64,000 nucleotides of DNA. Origin: Corella eumyota (lineage: Eukaryota; Chordata; Ascidiacea; Phlebobranchia; Corellidae). The stretch spans positions 11,346,001 to 11,410,000 of the forward strand of contig OY720098.1 in assembly GCA_963082875.1 (NCBI GenBank), written 5' to 3'. Position 1 is the first letter of the stretch, and every line of letters starts with the position of its first letter. The translations under genes were made by a program, and so were the position numbers. The notes beneath the pieces were generated by a model. That model did not search any database and was not told the DNA's origin. It worked only from the letters and a program-made list of their open reading frames with translations. Positions 1 through 11,000 of the stretch are shown here, piece by piece.

Positions 1-54
1 CAACTTACTATTTTTTTAAATTTGCTTAAACAAATACAACAACATAAACTTTAC

Positions 55-2825
55 CTATGACAAAATCCGGATGTCACGACAGCCGATAGCAACGCTGAAA
101 GAGCGCAGAATAAGAGAAGCCAAGTGACATAGGATTCCGGGTCAATGTCTGTTTCTTTAAGTGTTCCGATTTGCTTGGCCGCGTGATTTTTGCGATTATA
201 TTCAACGTTGGATAAAGGCGCAATTTTAAATTGACATCTATCACCAGAATACCCATAAGGGCATCTAAAAAAAAAAAGAAAAATCATATTGGTATATGCA
301 TTAACAGTTTGGCAAATAAATAATTTGAAACAAGCATTGGTTGTTAAAAGTTGGTAGGCTGTTATAGTTTTTAAATCGACAATAAAATTTGAAACAATTT
401 AAAATACATTTTTTCAACAATATTTTGCCAATAAAATACAATATTTAATATTATTTTTGTTTATTTATTAAATGAAATGTATACTTACAGGCAGTGGCTA
501 CTAGATTCCACTATAACACAGACTCCATAATTTTGACAATGATTTCGGTTTATTGTGCAAAAACTTTTCTGGGTAGCAATATGTCTTTCTATGTAAAAAT
601 AGTTTCATAAAAAAACCATTGAAAAAAATTATTAAAAAATTTTTAAACAATGTAATTCGAATATTATATTATGCAAAATAAAGTTAAACCTATTTTATTT
701 ATTGTACCGAAAAAAATCTTTAAACGCCATTTTGTATTTTATCAGTTGAAAAAAAAAACGAATCGCTTATATAACAATTTTTTAGTTTTAAAAATAAGAA
801 AAAAGCCACTTAAAATTACATTTTAACGAAATATAATTTAAAAAAAATTAAATCATGTTTATAGTTAACTCTTTCCGATTGTCATCAACAAGAAAATAAA
901 TTATCATTAAGTTAATAAGAATTCGATTTTCATTAGAGAAAGAAAAATTTCGTAACAAAACTTGCATGAATATAGTTTTTTTTACAAAATCCATATTGAG
1001 TTTTTGTAATATAGAAATTTGCAAACATGATTTTTTGAAGTTTTTTTTTAAATAACTCAACAAACCTTGCGAAAAAGACCTCATAGGATTTCCTCTACAA
1101 TGTCTGTTGTGACCAACTTCAACAACTTTTATTTCTTGTTGTAACTCACAAGATCTCATCATAAGAAAACAATAATTAAAGTAATATTTTTTGTCTGATC
1201 CACACAAAACGATAATGCCTAAAGGTAATGTAAAATTTAATATAAAGGTAATGTAAAATTGAATATAAAGATAATGTAAAAATAAAAGGTGTTAAATTAA
1301 AATTTTGTTATCGGTCAACAACAAAATCTTAAATATTTTTAGAAATGTATTTTATTTTAAATACCAAACTTAATCCAAACTGAATTTTTTTAGCATTAGT
1401 CCTGCAACAATGGCCATTTTTTAAATTATATTATCGAAAAAAATAGAAATTCGACTCAAAGAATGAATGCAAGTCGATGTTTAGAAATGTTCGTAAAATC
1501 TCCATTTTGCCTATTTTTTTTATCAAAACCATACGGAACTAAGTAAAAGTTATAAGACAAAATGTTAATGTTAAAAATACTAATAAAATACTTGTTAGTA
1601 TTATTAACCTGCTTTTCTGCAAGCCGCTTGGCAACTACAATATCCATTTACACAAGTACCTCCAAACTTACAAGATGATTTTGTACATTTTTTTAACGAT
1701 GATGCTTTGATAAGTTCGAGCATTAACACCAATGTTATTACGATTAAACAAGTATGAGCTGAAACGAATAAAACATAATGTATAACTAAAAACAAGAGTG
1801 CACGTCTTATTTGTAACTTAAATTAAAAACAAAACAATAGGCTTAACTTGGTTTGTTGCTTAACCAGGCGATTTCATAAAGTTGTAAATAAATAGTTTAC
1901 ATTATATTAATTATTTACAAATAAAATCCATATTTAATAGAAATACGTAGGCCTAAGCATGCATCATAGCCGACTTGTTTATAGTGGCATTTTGTTTATA
2001 TAAAGTGTAAACAAAATATTCTTGAAAGGTTTAAGTATACGTAAGTTACCGCGTGTACTTTGGCACAGTTTTCACACGTTTAATTTTACTGTTTTTTGAA
2101 ATATCCACGAAGGACTAGTTATATTAAATATCTTGCAATATATATTTAAGATTTTTATAAAGCTAGACTTTAAAGTTTTGGTTAAGATTTTGTAATTGAC
2201 AAAAACCATGGACCATTTATAATATGTTTGTATTTTCTCTTGGTATAGACGAGATAAACTAAATGCTACTCTATATATGCTTTACTAAGTCTATCGTCGT
2301 AATAAAATTAATATAAATCCTACAGTTTAAGTTATTTTTAAACTTTTTTGCACTACCACGTTAAGGTAAACACAAAATTTTTATGTGGTTGGTAAAGCCT
2401 TCCAAAATATTTTAAAAACAAACCACAAAATCGCCTCGCGCAAAGTACGCAGCGTCCCTTAAATAAATCGTTGATTGCACGTTTAGTGAATTACCGTAGG
2501 CCGCACTTTTTGCTCAGTTAATTAATTTTAAACCTCAGTCATTTAATTAAAATAGCATTTGTCATTTCTATTACTTTAAGAAAAATAATTTAAAATTTAA
2601 ATTTTATGCATATACGATTATGTTTAGAAAACTAAAACCTTCGTTTACCGGTTTTCATCAACACGCCCTAAACCACATATTTCCCAAATTGGTTTTCTAG
2701 AACACCGAAACATTTTTTGAATATATATTACATATAATAAACTTAATAAAAGATTTTAATAATAATAATTAGGACCCAATAGATAAATTTAATTAAGCGC
2801 CAAAGTTATTTCACTTACCTTTCAT
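55..2825 (-). CDS. Tomoregulin-like (TMEFF) type I membrane protein, 5' part
   Basis: Partial gene that leaves the window at its 3' side. Exons by splice sites: 2819-2825, 1609-1758, 1066-1218, 489-588 and 55-264, all phase-consistent; 206 codons are visible. The protein begins MKAHTC with a hydrophobic signal segment (LIVITLVLMLEL). Next is one follistatin-type module: a Cys-rich FGGTCVNGYCSCQAAC part, then a Kazal part from LCGSDKKYYFNYC to HNRHC. An EGF domain follows (NHCQNYGVC ... CLCPYGYSGDRCQ), then a membrane span starting YVTWLLLFCALSALLSAVV. The order follistatin/Kazal-EGF-TM is that of TMEFF1/2, membrane proteins that shed EGF-like ectodomains and modulate TGF-beta/Nodal signalling. 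Vertebrate TMEFF has two follistatin modules; I find one here. The exon at 55 ends in a good donor (CATAG|GTAAAG), so the cytoplasmic tail lies outside the window. The EGF domain keeps the usual Arg before its last Cys, which vertebrate TMEFF lacks. The family call is firm; one-to-one orthology is not. Confidence 0.82.
1223..1281. repeat. Short tandem repeat beside the tomoregulin Kazal-exon acceptor
   Basis: About 2.5 copies of a ~22-bp unit (GGTAATGTAAAATTTAATATAAA) lie directly upstream, in the sense of the gene, of the acceptor for the exon ending at 1218. On the minus strand the repeat supplies a T-rich run (TTTTACATTACCTTT) that forms the polypyrimidine tract of that splice site. Confidence 0.75.
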
Positions 2826-3106
2826 AATGAAGAAACTTCTTTAAGTCAAAGTCAAATTTAAAATGTAAATGAAGCAAATACACAAAAATTAATTAAGCTT
2901 TCTCTAAACAAAATACATTTTAAGTTAATATTATTCTTTTAGTTGTTTAACTGACTTATAATTTACCATTGGGCACACCTAAAAATCATATTTAAATTTT
3001 AATTTCTGACCCGTATGACTACCATCCCTAAATGACTCAACCCAAGATTTTGCTTACTTTTATATCGAAAATATCAGATAGGAAAGAAGAGCGAAGCGAA
3101 ATTATA

Positions 3107-3114
3107 TGACGTCA
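3107..3114. promoter_or_regulatory. CRE palindrome TGACGTCA upstream of the tomoregulin-like gene
   Basis: A perfect 8-bp cAMP-response-element palindrome lies about 280 bp upstream of the first coding exon of the tomoregulin-like gene, followed at once by CG and then a CACGTG. Position and motif fit a CREB/ATF site in a proximal promoter. Function is inferred from the motif only. Confidence 0.35.
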
Positions 3115-5045
3115 CGTTCTGGGCTCACGTGGTTGTAAAAACAAAATATTTTGCCGGCTTACATTACGAAATAACTTGGGCCACCTTTAAAGAAAGCGAC
3201 GTAAAAATCCGCAAACGGATATTATTGTACTTTCACTCACAGTAGATGTATCATAGATAGAGGTATAATAAATGTCGCAAAAAACTAAAGAAAATAATAA
3301 GAAGGATTATAATTTCACGTGTAGGCTATTCCAGGAAAAACATTTTGCCAATGCAAGGTTTAAATATAGGTCAGCACCTTAAAAATAACCAGACGAAAAG
3401 TCGTGACTGATATAGCGTAACCTTAAACCATTATCACCAAAATAAAACAGCTAATTTTCTCGTAGTTCGCAACTAAAGCAGCAAAATGTTTAAATCTCAA
3501 ACATTTAAATATAAATCGAATTTAAACATTTGACAAAGCGCTAGGCTTATCGAAGCAGGCCTTGGTTAGCTTACATGCGTATACTGCTGTAGCGTTACGT
3601 AACTTGAGTAATTTAGAAGGTTTATTTATACCTAGCCACGCAGTAGCCTTACGCTTGTATTTGCACAATCAAATATTGCTCGTTCGCGCAAAATATGTTA
3701 CACGTCACCTTGTTGTACAATTGATCTTAATTACATTAATTTGCTAAGATTTAAACAATTTGTATAACAACGTGTACAGCTCTTTAATCTATTTCGAAGA
3801 AATTTATGAGTTTTGAGGCTGAAGGGCTATTTTTATTACCTGACCTTTTCGACAATCCACTGTTATATAATATTCGTGATTTTAAAATTAATTTATACGA
3901 TTTCACACAACTGGTAATAGTTTTACCCTAGGCATGTTTTTAAATTATTGGCCTACTGTTACATTAAGACGATCAGCCTATAAGCTAGAAGTATTTTTAT
4001 TAAAACAAAACACAAAAAAAAATGCAAATTAGTAAAGTAGCAGTTAATAAAATGTGGAACAAACTTATTAAACATAAAATTTGCTTTTATATATATTATA
4101 ATGTGCACAAACAAATAATACTTTGTAACAACAAGAAAAAAATACAAACAAACACACAAGTGCACACTGTTTAGTTTTTAAGAAAATATTAAAAAAATTC
4201 AATTTTGACTAAAACACTTTTTGATTAATAAAAAAAAATTAATATTAGAAAATTTCATTAGTTTTTATTTACAATAAATATACAAGATTTAAAGTAGAAA
4301 AAAATTGTTTTACAGAAATATTTTTGTGTTTTAAAATATGTCAAATTCTCACATTTTATCTGTTAGGGACTTGGGCATTTTTTTGCATAACAACAAGCGA
4401 ATTAACCACCAAATAGGTTGACAATGTTAATTGGGCACAGTGACACACTATATATATTACACACAAGGAAAAAACAACCCCTCAAAAATGACTAAGGTCA
4501 TCTCTTTTGACCAAAATACGAAAATAGAAGCTTAGGACATAAATCAGACAATACAATTGCCAAATAATATTTATTTTTAGTTAAATGACCAATTTTCAAT
4601 TGACATTTAAGGAACCGTTTTTTATAAATTAGGGGTTTAGATGACCTTTACAAACGGAAGGTAAAAATTAATTCTAAGATTTTTTGTGAAGTTTTGCCGC
4701 ACCTTAAGCATACGGGGAAATATCGTACCGTCAGAACCGTATTTTTAAATACAAAAAATTAAAATAATACTTATATGACACTAACACAACGCAAAAAAAT
4801 ATGCTGTCAAAAACCAAAAGCACAATGCTAAATATTTTCACAATTCTTCAGTTTAAAAAATTTTTTTTTTACAATGCAATAGCTTCGCATATAAAAAATC
4901 TAAGTAAGTAACAAAAGACGGCCTTATAAAAAAATGATATTTTAACACTTTTTTTTTTTTTTTTTATATAAAACGATTTTGAAAAAGGTATAACTAACAA
5001 CATATAGTTTATTTTTGTCAGCAACATTAAATAGTATGATGTAAA

Positions 5046-5051
5046 TTTATT
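5046..5051 (-). terminator. Poly(A) signal AATAAA of the FHOD gene
   Basis: AATAAA on the minus strand begins three nucleotides after the FHOD stop codon (TAA at 5055-5057). If used, the 3' UTR is only some 20-40 nt long. Confidence 0.55.
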
Positions 5052-5054
5052 AAA

Positions 5055-8000
5055 TTAGTAACTTCCCATAATAACTGCTCGCTCTTCGTCAGTCAACCCA
5101 CTTTTTAAAGTTCGTCGAACTAAAAAAAAAATCAAAATTAAAAAAAAAATTCGCCATAAAAAAAACGTTCAAAAAATAAATTAAGCTTATTGGGCCTAAA
5201 ATCCCCCAAAAAACTAGACTTTTTTTAAAAATTAGCAAAAACTGAAAGCGGATAGAATTGTCGACCTATCTTGAACCCGATTGAACTGGTTAAAATTACG
5301 ATAAAATTACGCAAGTCATATCACGATATAGTTTGATATAAAGGTTAGTCGGCTAAATCACCACATATCAATACCTTATATGATTAAAACATAATGCCTT
5401 TTAATATAAATATAATAATAACTAGATGATTTAACGTAGAAAAATTAAGTCGAAACTCGAATAAAAATTTGAAAATAACTAAAAAATGTTTTTTTTTTAA
5501 CTTAAAAAATCACAAAACGTCACAATTTTTTTTTTTTAATTTAAAAAAATAAAGAAAAAATTGACAACTTTTTTACTCACGTGATTTTCTCTTAGAATTT
5601 CTCGATCGTTTTCTCCGCTCGACCGGCGTACTTCTCTCCCTGGGCAACTGGGTGGCAGTCTTCACCAATTGCTCCATGATTTGATCGGTGACGTCATCGG
5701 CGGGCGAGGCAAGGGGTAACGTTTTGGGGGAATTTTTGGAGTCGACGGATTTGCGCACTTGAAAAAAAGGAGAAAAAATTAAGAATATTAAAAAATGATC
5801 TTTAATATTAAGAAAAAAACGAAAAATAAAATAAATGTTGTTAACTTACTTCTGTTTGAACGAGATCTAGTTCTTTTTTCGACTTGGACTTCAATGTGAT
5901 TTTGTTGGAGGGCATTTTCCATTTGTTTTTGCTTCATTTGTTCCTCAGTCAAAGAAAATTTACGAGTCTAAAAAATATTAATTTATAATAAAAAAAATTT
6001 AATTTTGTTTTTAATAGTTTTTTTAAAGATAGAAATATGAGGCAAAACAAACTTGAGAATAGCAAGAAAGATCAGAAGAATCTGTATCGTCGTCGTTGGA
6101 AAATAAACTACCCTATAAAAGAGAGAAAAAAGAGATAAGAGAGTTGAAATAAAAGAAAAAGGAAAAACCTTCAAAATTTAGACATTTTTTCTTTTTTTAC
6201 ACCGTTTAGGTAAAAATTCCAACTATATCTGATTTATTAAATACGTAGTAGCAATCTTGCAAAAATTTCAAAAAGGCTGTAAAATTTACAATCCTGCATT
6301 AGAATTGGTTTAAAAGGCGAATTGATGCCAAAAGTAAACGTAAAAGCATAAAAGAATGACATGTCATTATAAATTTTAGTCAATTACATTATTTAATGAA
6401 ATGGAAAAATAGTTTGGGCCGGAAAATCCAGCGGTAAACGTGGGCAAACTTTTACTAAAAATTTTTTTTTTATCAAATAACGATTTCTCAGGGTCACGTG
6501 ATTAACATTTTCCATTAAATTTATATTTAGGAATAAAAATTTAATAAACCAAAAATTTCGCATAAAATATATATATAATCATTTTATTATATCAGTTAAA
6601 AATATTCTTTAAAGTAAGAAAAAGAATATAGGTCAAATTTTAGGCCAAAATGACCTGGGTTAACATAATTTCATAAATATGAAATTTCCATAGGACAAAA
6701 ATCAATTATGAATATTAAGATATAAGATGTCAAAATTTCCCACAAAATATTAAAAAGACATAGCGTTTACAGCAAATTTTTTAAAGACGTCTTTACTATT
6801 ACAATTTTACAAATTTAATGCGCCGATCACAATTAAAAACGTGTAAAATCTTCAATAAAAAATTCCTTAAAAAATTTATTAAATTTAATTAAAAAAAAAC
6901 TTTATTAAATAAATTAAACCATGTTATTTTTTGAATTTTATACTATAAGACAATTAAAGACTGATACTGGGTAGCTAATAAAACATAAAAAAAAAATAAA
7001 AAATTTAAATAATTTACCTCCATAATCATTTTTCCCCTCGTTCTATTTCTTTCTCCTTTCACATGTTTCTTTTGTTTTTGTGACAAGACCCGATCTCTTG
7101 CTGTTCTATATTCCAGAGCAAACTCGGATAGAATTCGAGCAAAACCTTGTACAGTTGTTTCCGTGGCTGACCGCTTCGACATACCGAAGTATAACAACGT
7201 GGAACGGAATCTAAGAATTTCAAACACATTTAACAAAAAAGCAAAAAATTTAAAACAACTAATTAATTTTAATAACTACGCGAAGAATGATTTTTAATAA
7301 TGGTATGCGATCACATTGCAAAAAAAAATTTAACCAAATGGACATTTCCTTAAAATTAAAATTTCGAAAACGACATTTTACAAAAATATAGGTCAACATT
7401 TTTTTAGGAATAAAGGAATTAGGGATGCTAGAGAAAAGTTAAGGTTAGCTAAAGTTATTTAAAAAAAATCAAACAGTCGCTATAATGGGGCATATGTTTT
7501 TTATTCAAATGTCCATTCTGCGAAAAAAATTAGAATGAGGAATATACCACAGTAGTCCATTTATAACAAAGCACAATTGATTACAACACGATGACATTTT
7601 TTTGTAAGGTAATTTTGTAAAATAAAACAAAGTTTTTTGGTCGCTAAGAACGATAAATAGTTAAAATTACCCAAAAATCACAATTTTAACTTTTTTACAC
7701 ACTTACCTATTTAACAGTCGTTTTTGCACAACTTTCAACGTTATAATTTTCCTGGCACATTTCATTAAAAACTCGGATTGTCGGTTTCTGAAAGCAGCCT
7801 TCGATTCATGTTTAGCAATTAATTTTAAATAATCCCACGAATTCTTACATCGACGTTCCATCGCGTTTAACGTCTCTTGCAACACATCAAAATCCACCTA
7901 AAAATATAATTCAACATTTTAAAGTCATTTTGTTACATAATATAAACTATTTTTAGATTTTTTCCAAAATTTAAATTGAGCACACTTTAGATTTTTTTTT

Positions 8001-11000
8001 CAAATTAGAATAATAATACACTTGGCTTTACTACACGGGTTCTTTGGTTCGATCATCACTCTTTTCATGCTATATGCTAAAGCAAGCTGCTATAAACAAT
8101 ATTTACTTCATACACAAGGAATTTGGTTTGATCCCCATTGCCTTTATGCCATAGTTCTCTTAAGTAAGCAGTTATAAACAATATAAACTTTCGCTGAGCC
8201 AAACACCAATAATAAGTTATTGCATTTGTGATTTATAATATCCCAAACTGCCAAGGTCAAGCCGAAAATAGGTTGGAATAACTAAAAAAGTTAATATATG
8301 TTTAGGTTGTGAAGTCGACCTTCAAACATAAAGGATAACAAATACAAAATGAATTAATATTATGAGTTTTGTAATTAAACCCTTAAAAACAGGTAAACAT
8401 ATCACTATGATAAACTTGCCTATTTTCTTCAAGAAATTCCGATAACAAATTATATCCAAAAACGCTTAAATTTATCTGTATTGTTTGTATACAAAACAAA
8501 TACAATTAAGCCAACACCTTTTTATCTTTCTAACGTTTTAAGTGAGACAAATTTTTATTCAAATTTTTTTTTCGCAGAAATTTCGGTTCCTCAAAATCTA
8601 CCTTAGTTTCCCTTAGGGACAAATATAAGTCTAAAACTACAAAATGGCAATATATATGACGTATATATGACGCCACACAAATTACGTATAAAGGACGTCA
8701 TGTAAATTAAGTCACGCAAATCGCAAATAAGTTTACATCCAAAAAAACTTTAACTGACATCACACAACGTATGACTACGTCAATGACGTCACGCAAAACA
8801 CCATTTACGTCACAATACTCACCCTTGAACATCGAGTCAACGCTCCGAGTTCGGAATAAAGATCTGAAGAATCAGGAAATTGTTCGAGAACCAACTGGGT
8901 CACGTGATGAAGAAGAGTTTGTTTGTGGACGGTGTCTTTCACTTCAGGAACTTTTGCCAGGTACGAAATATCGAAACCTTTAACCTATTTTGTAATATTA
9001 ATGTTTAATTTTTTGTTAAAAAATTATATTGAACATTGCTTTTTTCACAATTTAAATAATACAAAATTAATTCAAAAAAATATTTATTTTGGGGGGAGGG
9101 GGGGAATATCTTTATTGTCGATTAAATTAAACCCAAAATTAGTTTTAATGGACAATACTCAATTCGGAATAATCTCAATAACTAAAAAAAATTTAAAATA
9201 TTTAATTCTTTAAGGCTGCATATAAAAATTTGCTAATTAAAAATTTAATCCAAAGCAAAAAACGAGATTTTGTTATTAGTTGTACACCCCGAATTAAGAT
9301 AACATTATGACAATGCATTTTTCATATTCAATAAAAGTACCCAAATAAAATATTTTGTAATTTCTTTTCGTAGATAAATTTTAACGCAACCTTTTGTAAG
9401 CGTGGGAAAATAAAACTTCAAATTTTATAAAATTTCCCAGGAATGCCTCACAGACATCAAAATTTTTACAAAATCTTTTCCGGGCAAAATTTTTGTTTAA
9501 ATTTGAAATAAAATTCATTTTTATCTCGGTTGGGAATATTTCAACGTACACAAATGCCTGGGTGTAAATATCTACTTCTTTGTAAACAGTTTTAAAATAA
9601 CAAGCCTACAGACATCTACGTCAACTTTTTCACGGTTTACATAATGTTCAACCACAAGTTTAGAAATCGTGACCATTTCTTTAACTTTAAAACCATTAAA
9701 AAAATACTTAAAAAATAAAAACCGAAACCTAAAAATGTCAATTGTTAATAAATACCATTTTTTATACTAATAAATTGCGGCATTTTACGAATTAAAATGA
9801 GTTTAAAACATTTACTTGCCAAAAAATACAATAATTCCGTTTATTTGAATATTTATATACCATTTTATTTCAACAATTTATTCAAAATTCTTCCCTATTT
9901 GGGCAAGCGAAATTTCGAATTTCGTGACAAATTTGTTTCAGAAATATAACATTGAAAATAACTTACGTCTGTGTTATTGAGTAAGTTGCCGATGGTTCTC
10001 AAAGTGGAGAGAATTCGACGCAAAGTTTTGTTCTTCTTTAGTTCCTCAATTCCGTCTTTAATATCTTGCAGTGGCTCAGCGACCTCCTGTTTTATAAAAA
10101 AAAAAGGTTTTTAAAATATTTTAACTTTTAATAATATTCCAGTTTATGTAAAATTTGTCCCTAATTATTAAATTGATTTCCTGAAATCACATGTTTATTT
10201 TTTAAATTTATTAAGGTTCGACCGTAGTAAGTTCTGATAACGCTGTGTAAATTGGAGTTGTGACAATTAAACAAGGTATGGTGGGGCTCGAGCCCAAACC
10301 CTTTGCTTGTAGTCCGCTGCCAGGACCGGTATACCACACTACCAACGTAATATTACCATAATATGTTTTTTTCCATATCACCTTAAGGTGATAGGTTTTA
10401 TATTTTTGGGGAAGGGTGTGCTGTTATGACGTGTTTTGAGCTATCCGTAAACGCCAGGCTCAAGGGCGAATAGTGGGACGTTGGTGCGGCTCGAACCCGA
10501 AACCTTTCAGCTCGTAGTCCGACGCCATGACCGGTTCGCCACACTACCGGACCATAATAATAATACCATAATCTTTCAAAAACCAACGTTTTTACATCTC
10601 TAACGCCAACTGACGGCTAAATTTATAGTAGTTCCAAACGCGTTTATATGAGAATATAGCATAGCTCAACATGTTATAAATCACCTAAAGAATTTAAAAA
10701 CCTTACAAATTCATACAAATCAAATTTAAAAAAAATTACGAACCTTTTCTAGTACATCATAATCTAACTTAAATGCCCACAAACTTAACCTAGCCTCCAG
10801 TTCAGAAATGGAGCTTAGAGTTTTCAGAAACTGTTCAGCGGAACCAAGTGCAACATCCGGATCAGCCTGGGTGGCATCCTGGATGGAGGAGATCTCTTCT
10901 TCGGTTGGGATCATCGTTAATAGTTTCTTGGAGAAAAATGTTAAATTTGTTTAATTTAAAAATATTAACAACGTTTATTAATCTTTCAAAACCTAATTTT

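Larger units (their letters stand above)
2826..5054. other. Intergenic: tomoregulin upstream region and FHOD 3' flank
   Basis: No gene seen. The TMEFF-like leader and promoter must lie in the left part, and the very short FHOD 3' UTR at the right end. The only clear motif is the CRE palindrome near 3.1 kb. A 61-codon open frame at 3562-3747 (+) has no domain, splice context or Kozak support and looks like chance. Confidence 0.5.

Noticed and set aside
848-1065. Continuation of the Kazal exon reading frame down to 848
   Set aside because: The frame stays open, but the CAAG|GTTTGT donor at 1066 joins in phase with the EGF exon, and the extra residues are Lys/Phe/Asn-rich intron-like sequence.
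3562-3747. 61-codon plus-strand open frame
   Set aside because: Short, hydrophobic by composition, no family, no flanking splice or poly(A) logic.
8771-8983. 70-codon plus-strand open frame
   Set aside because: Antisense of the FHOD FH2 exon 8823-8984, which reads [16 protein letters not shown] on the minus strand.
10430-10565. A functional tRNA gene
   Set aside because: A and B boxes are present but I see no convincing acceptor stem or anticodon arm, and a diverged copy sits next to it; a SINE or tRNA-like repeat is the better reading.
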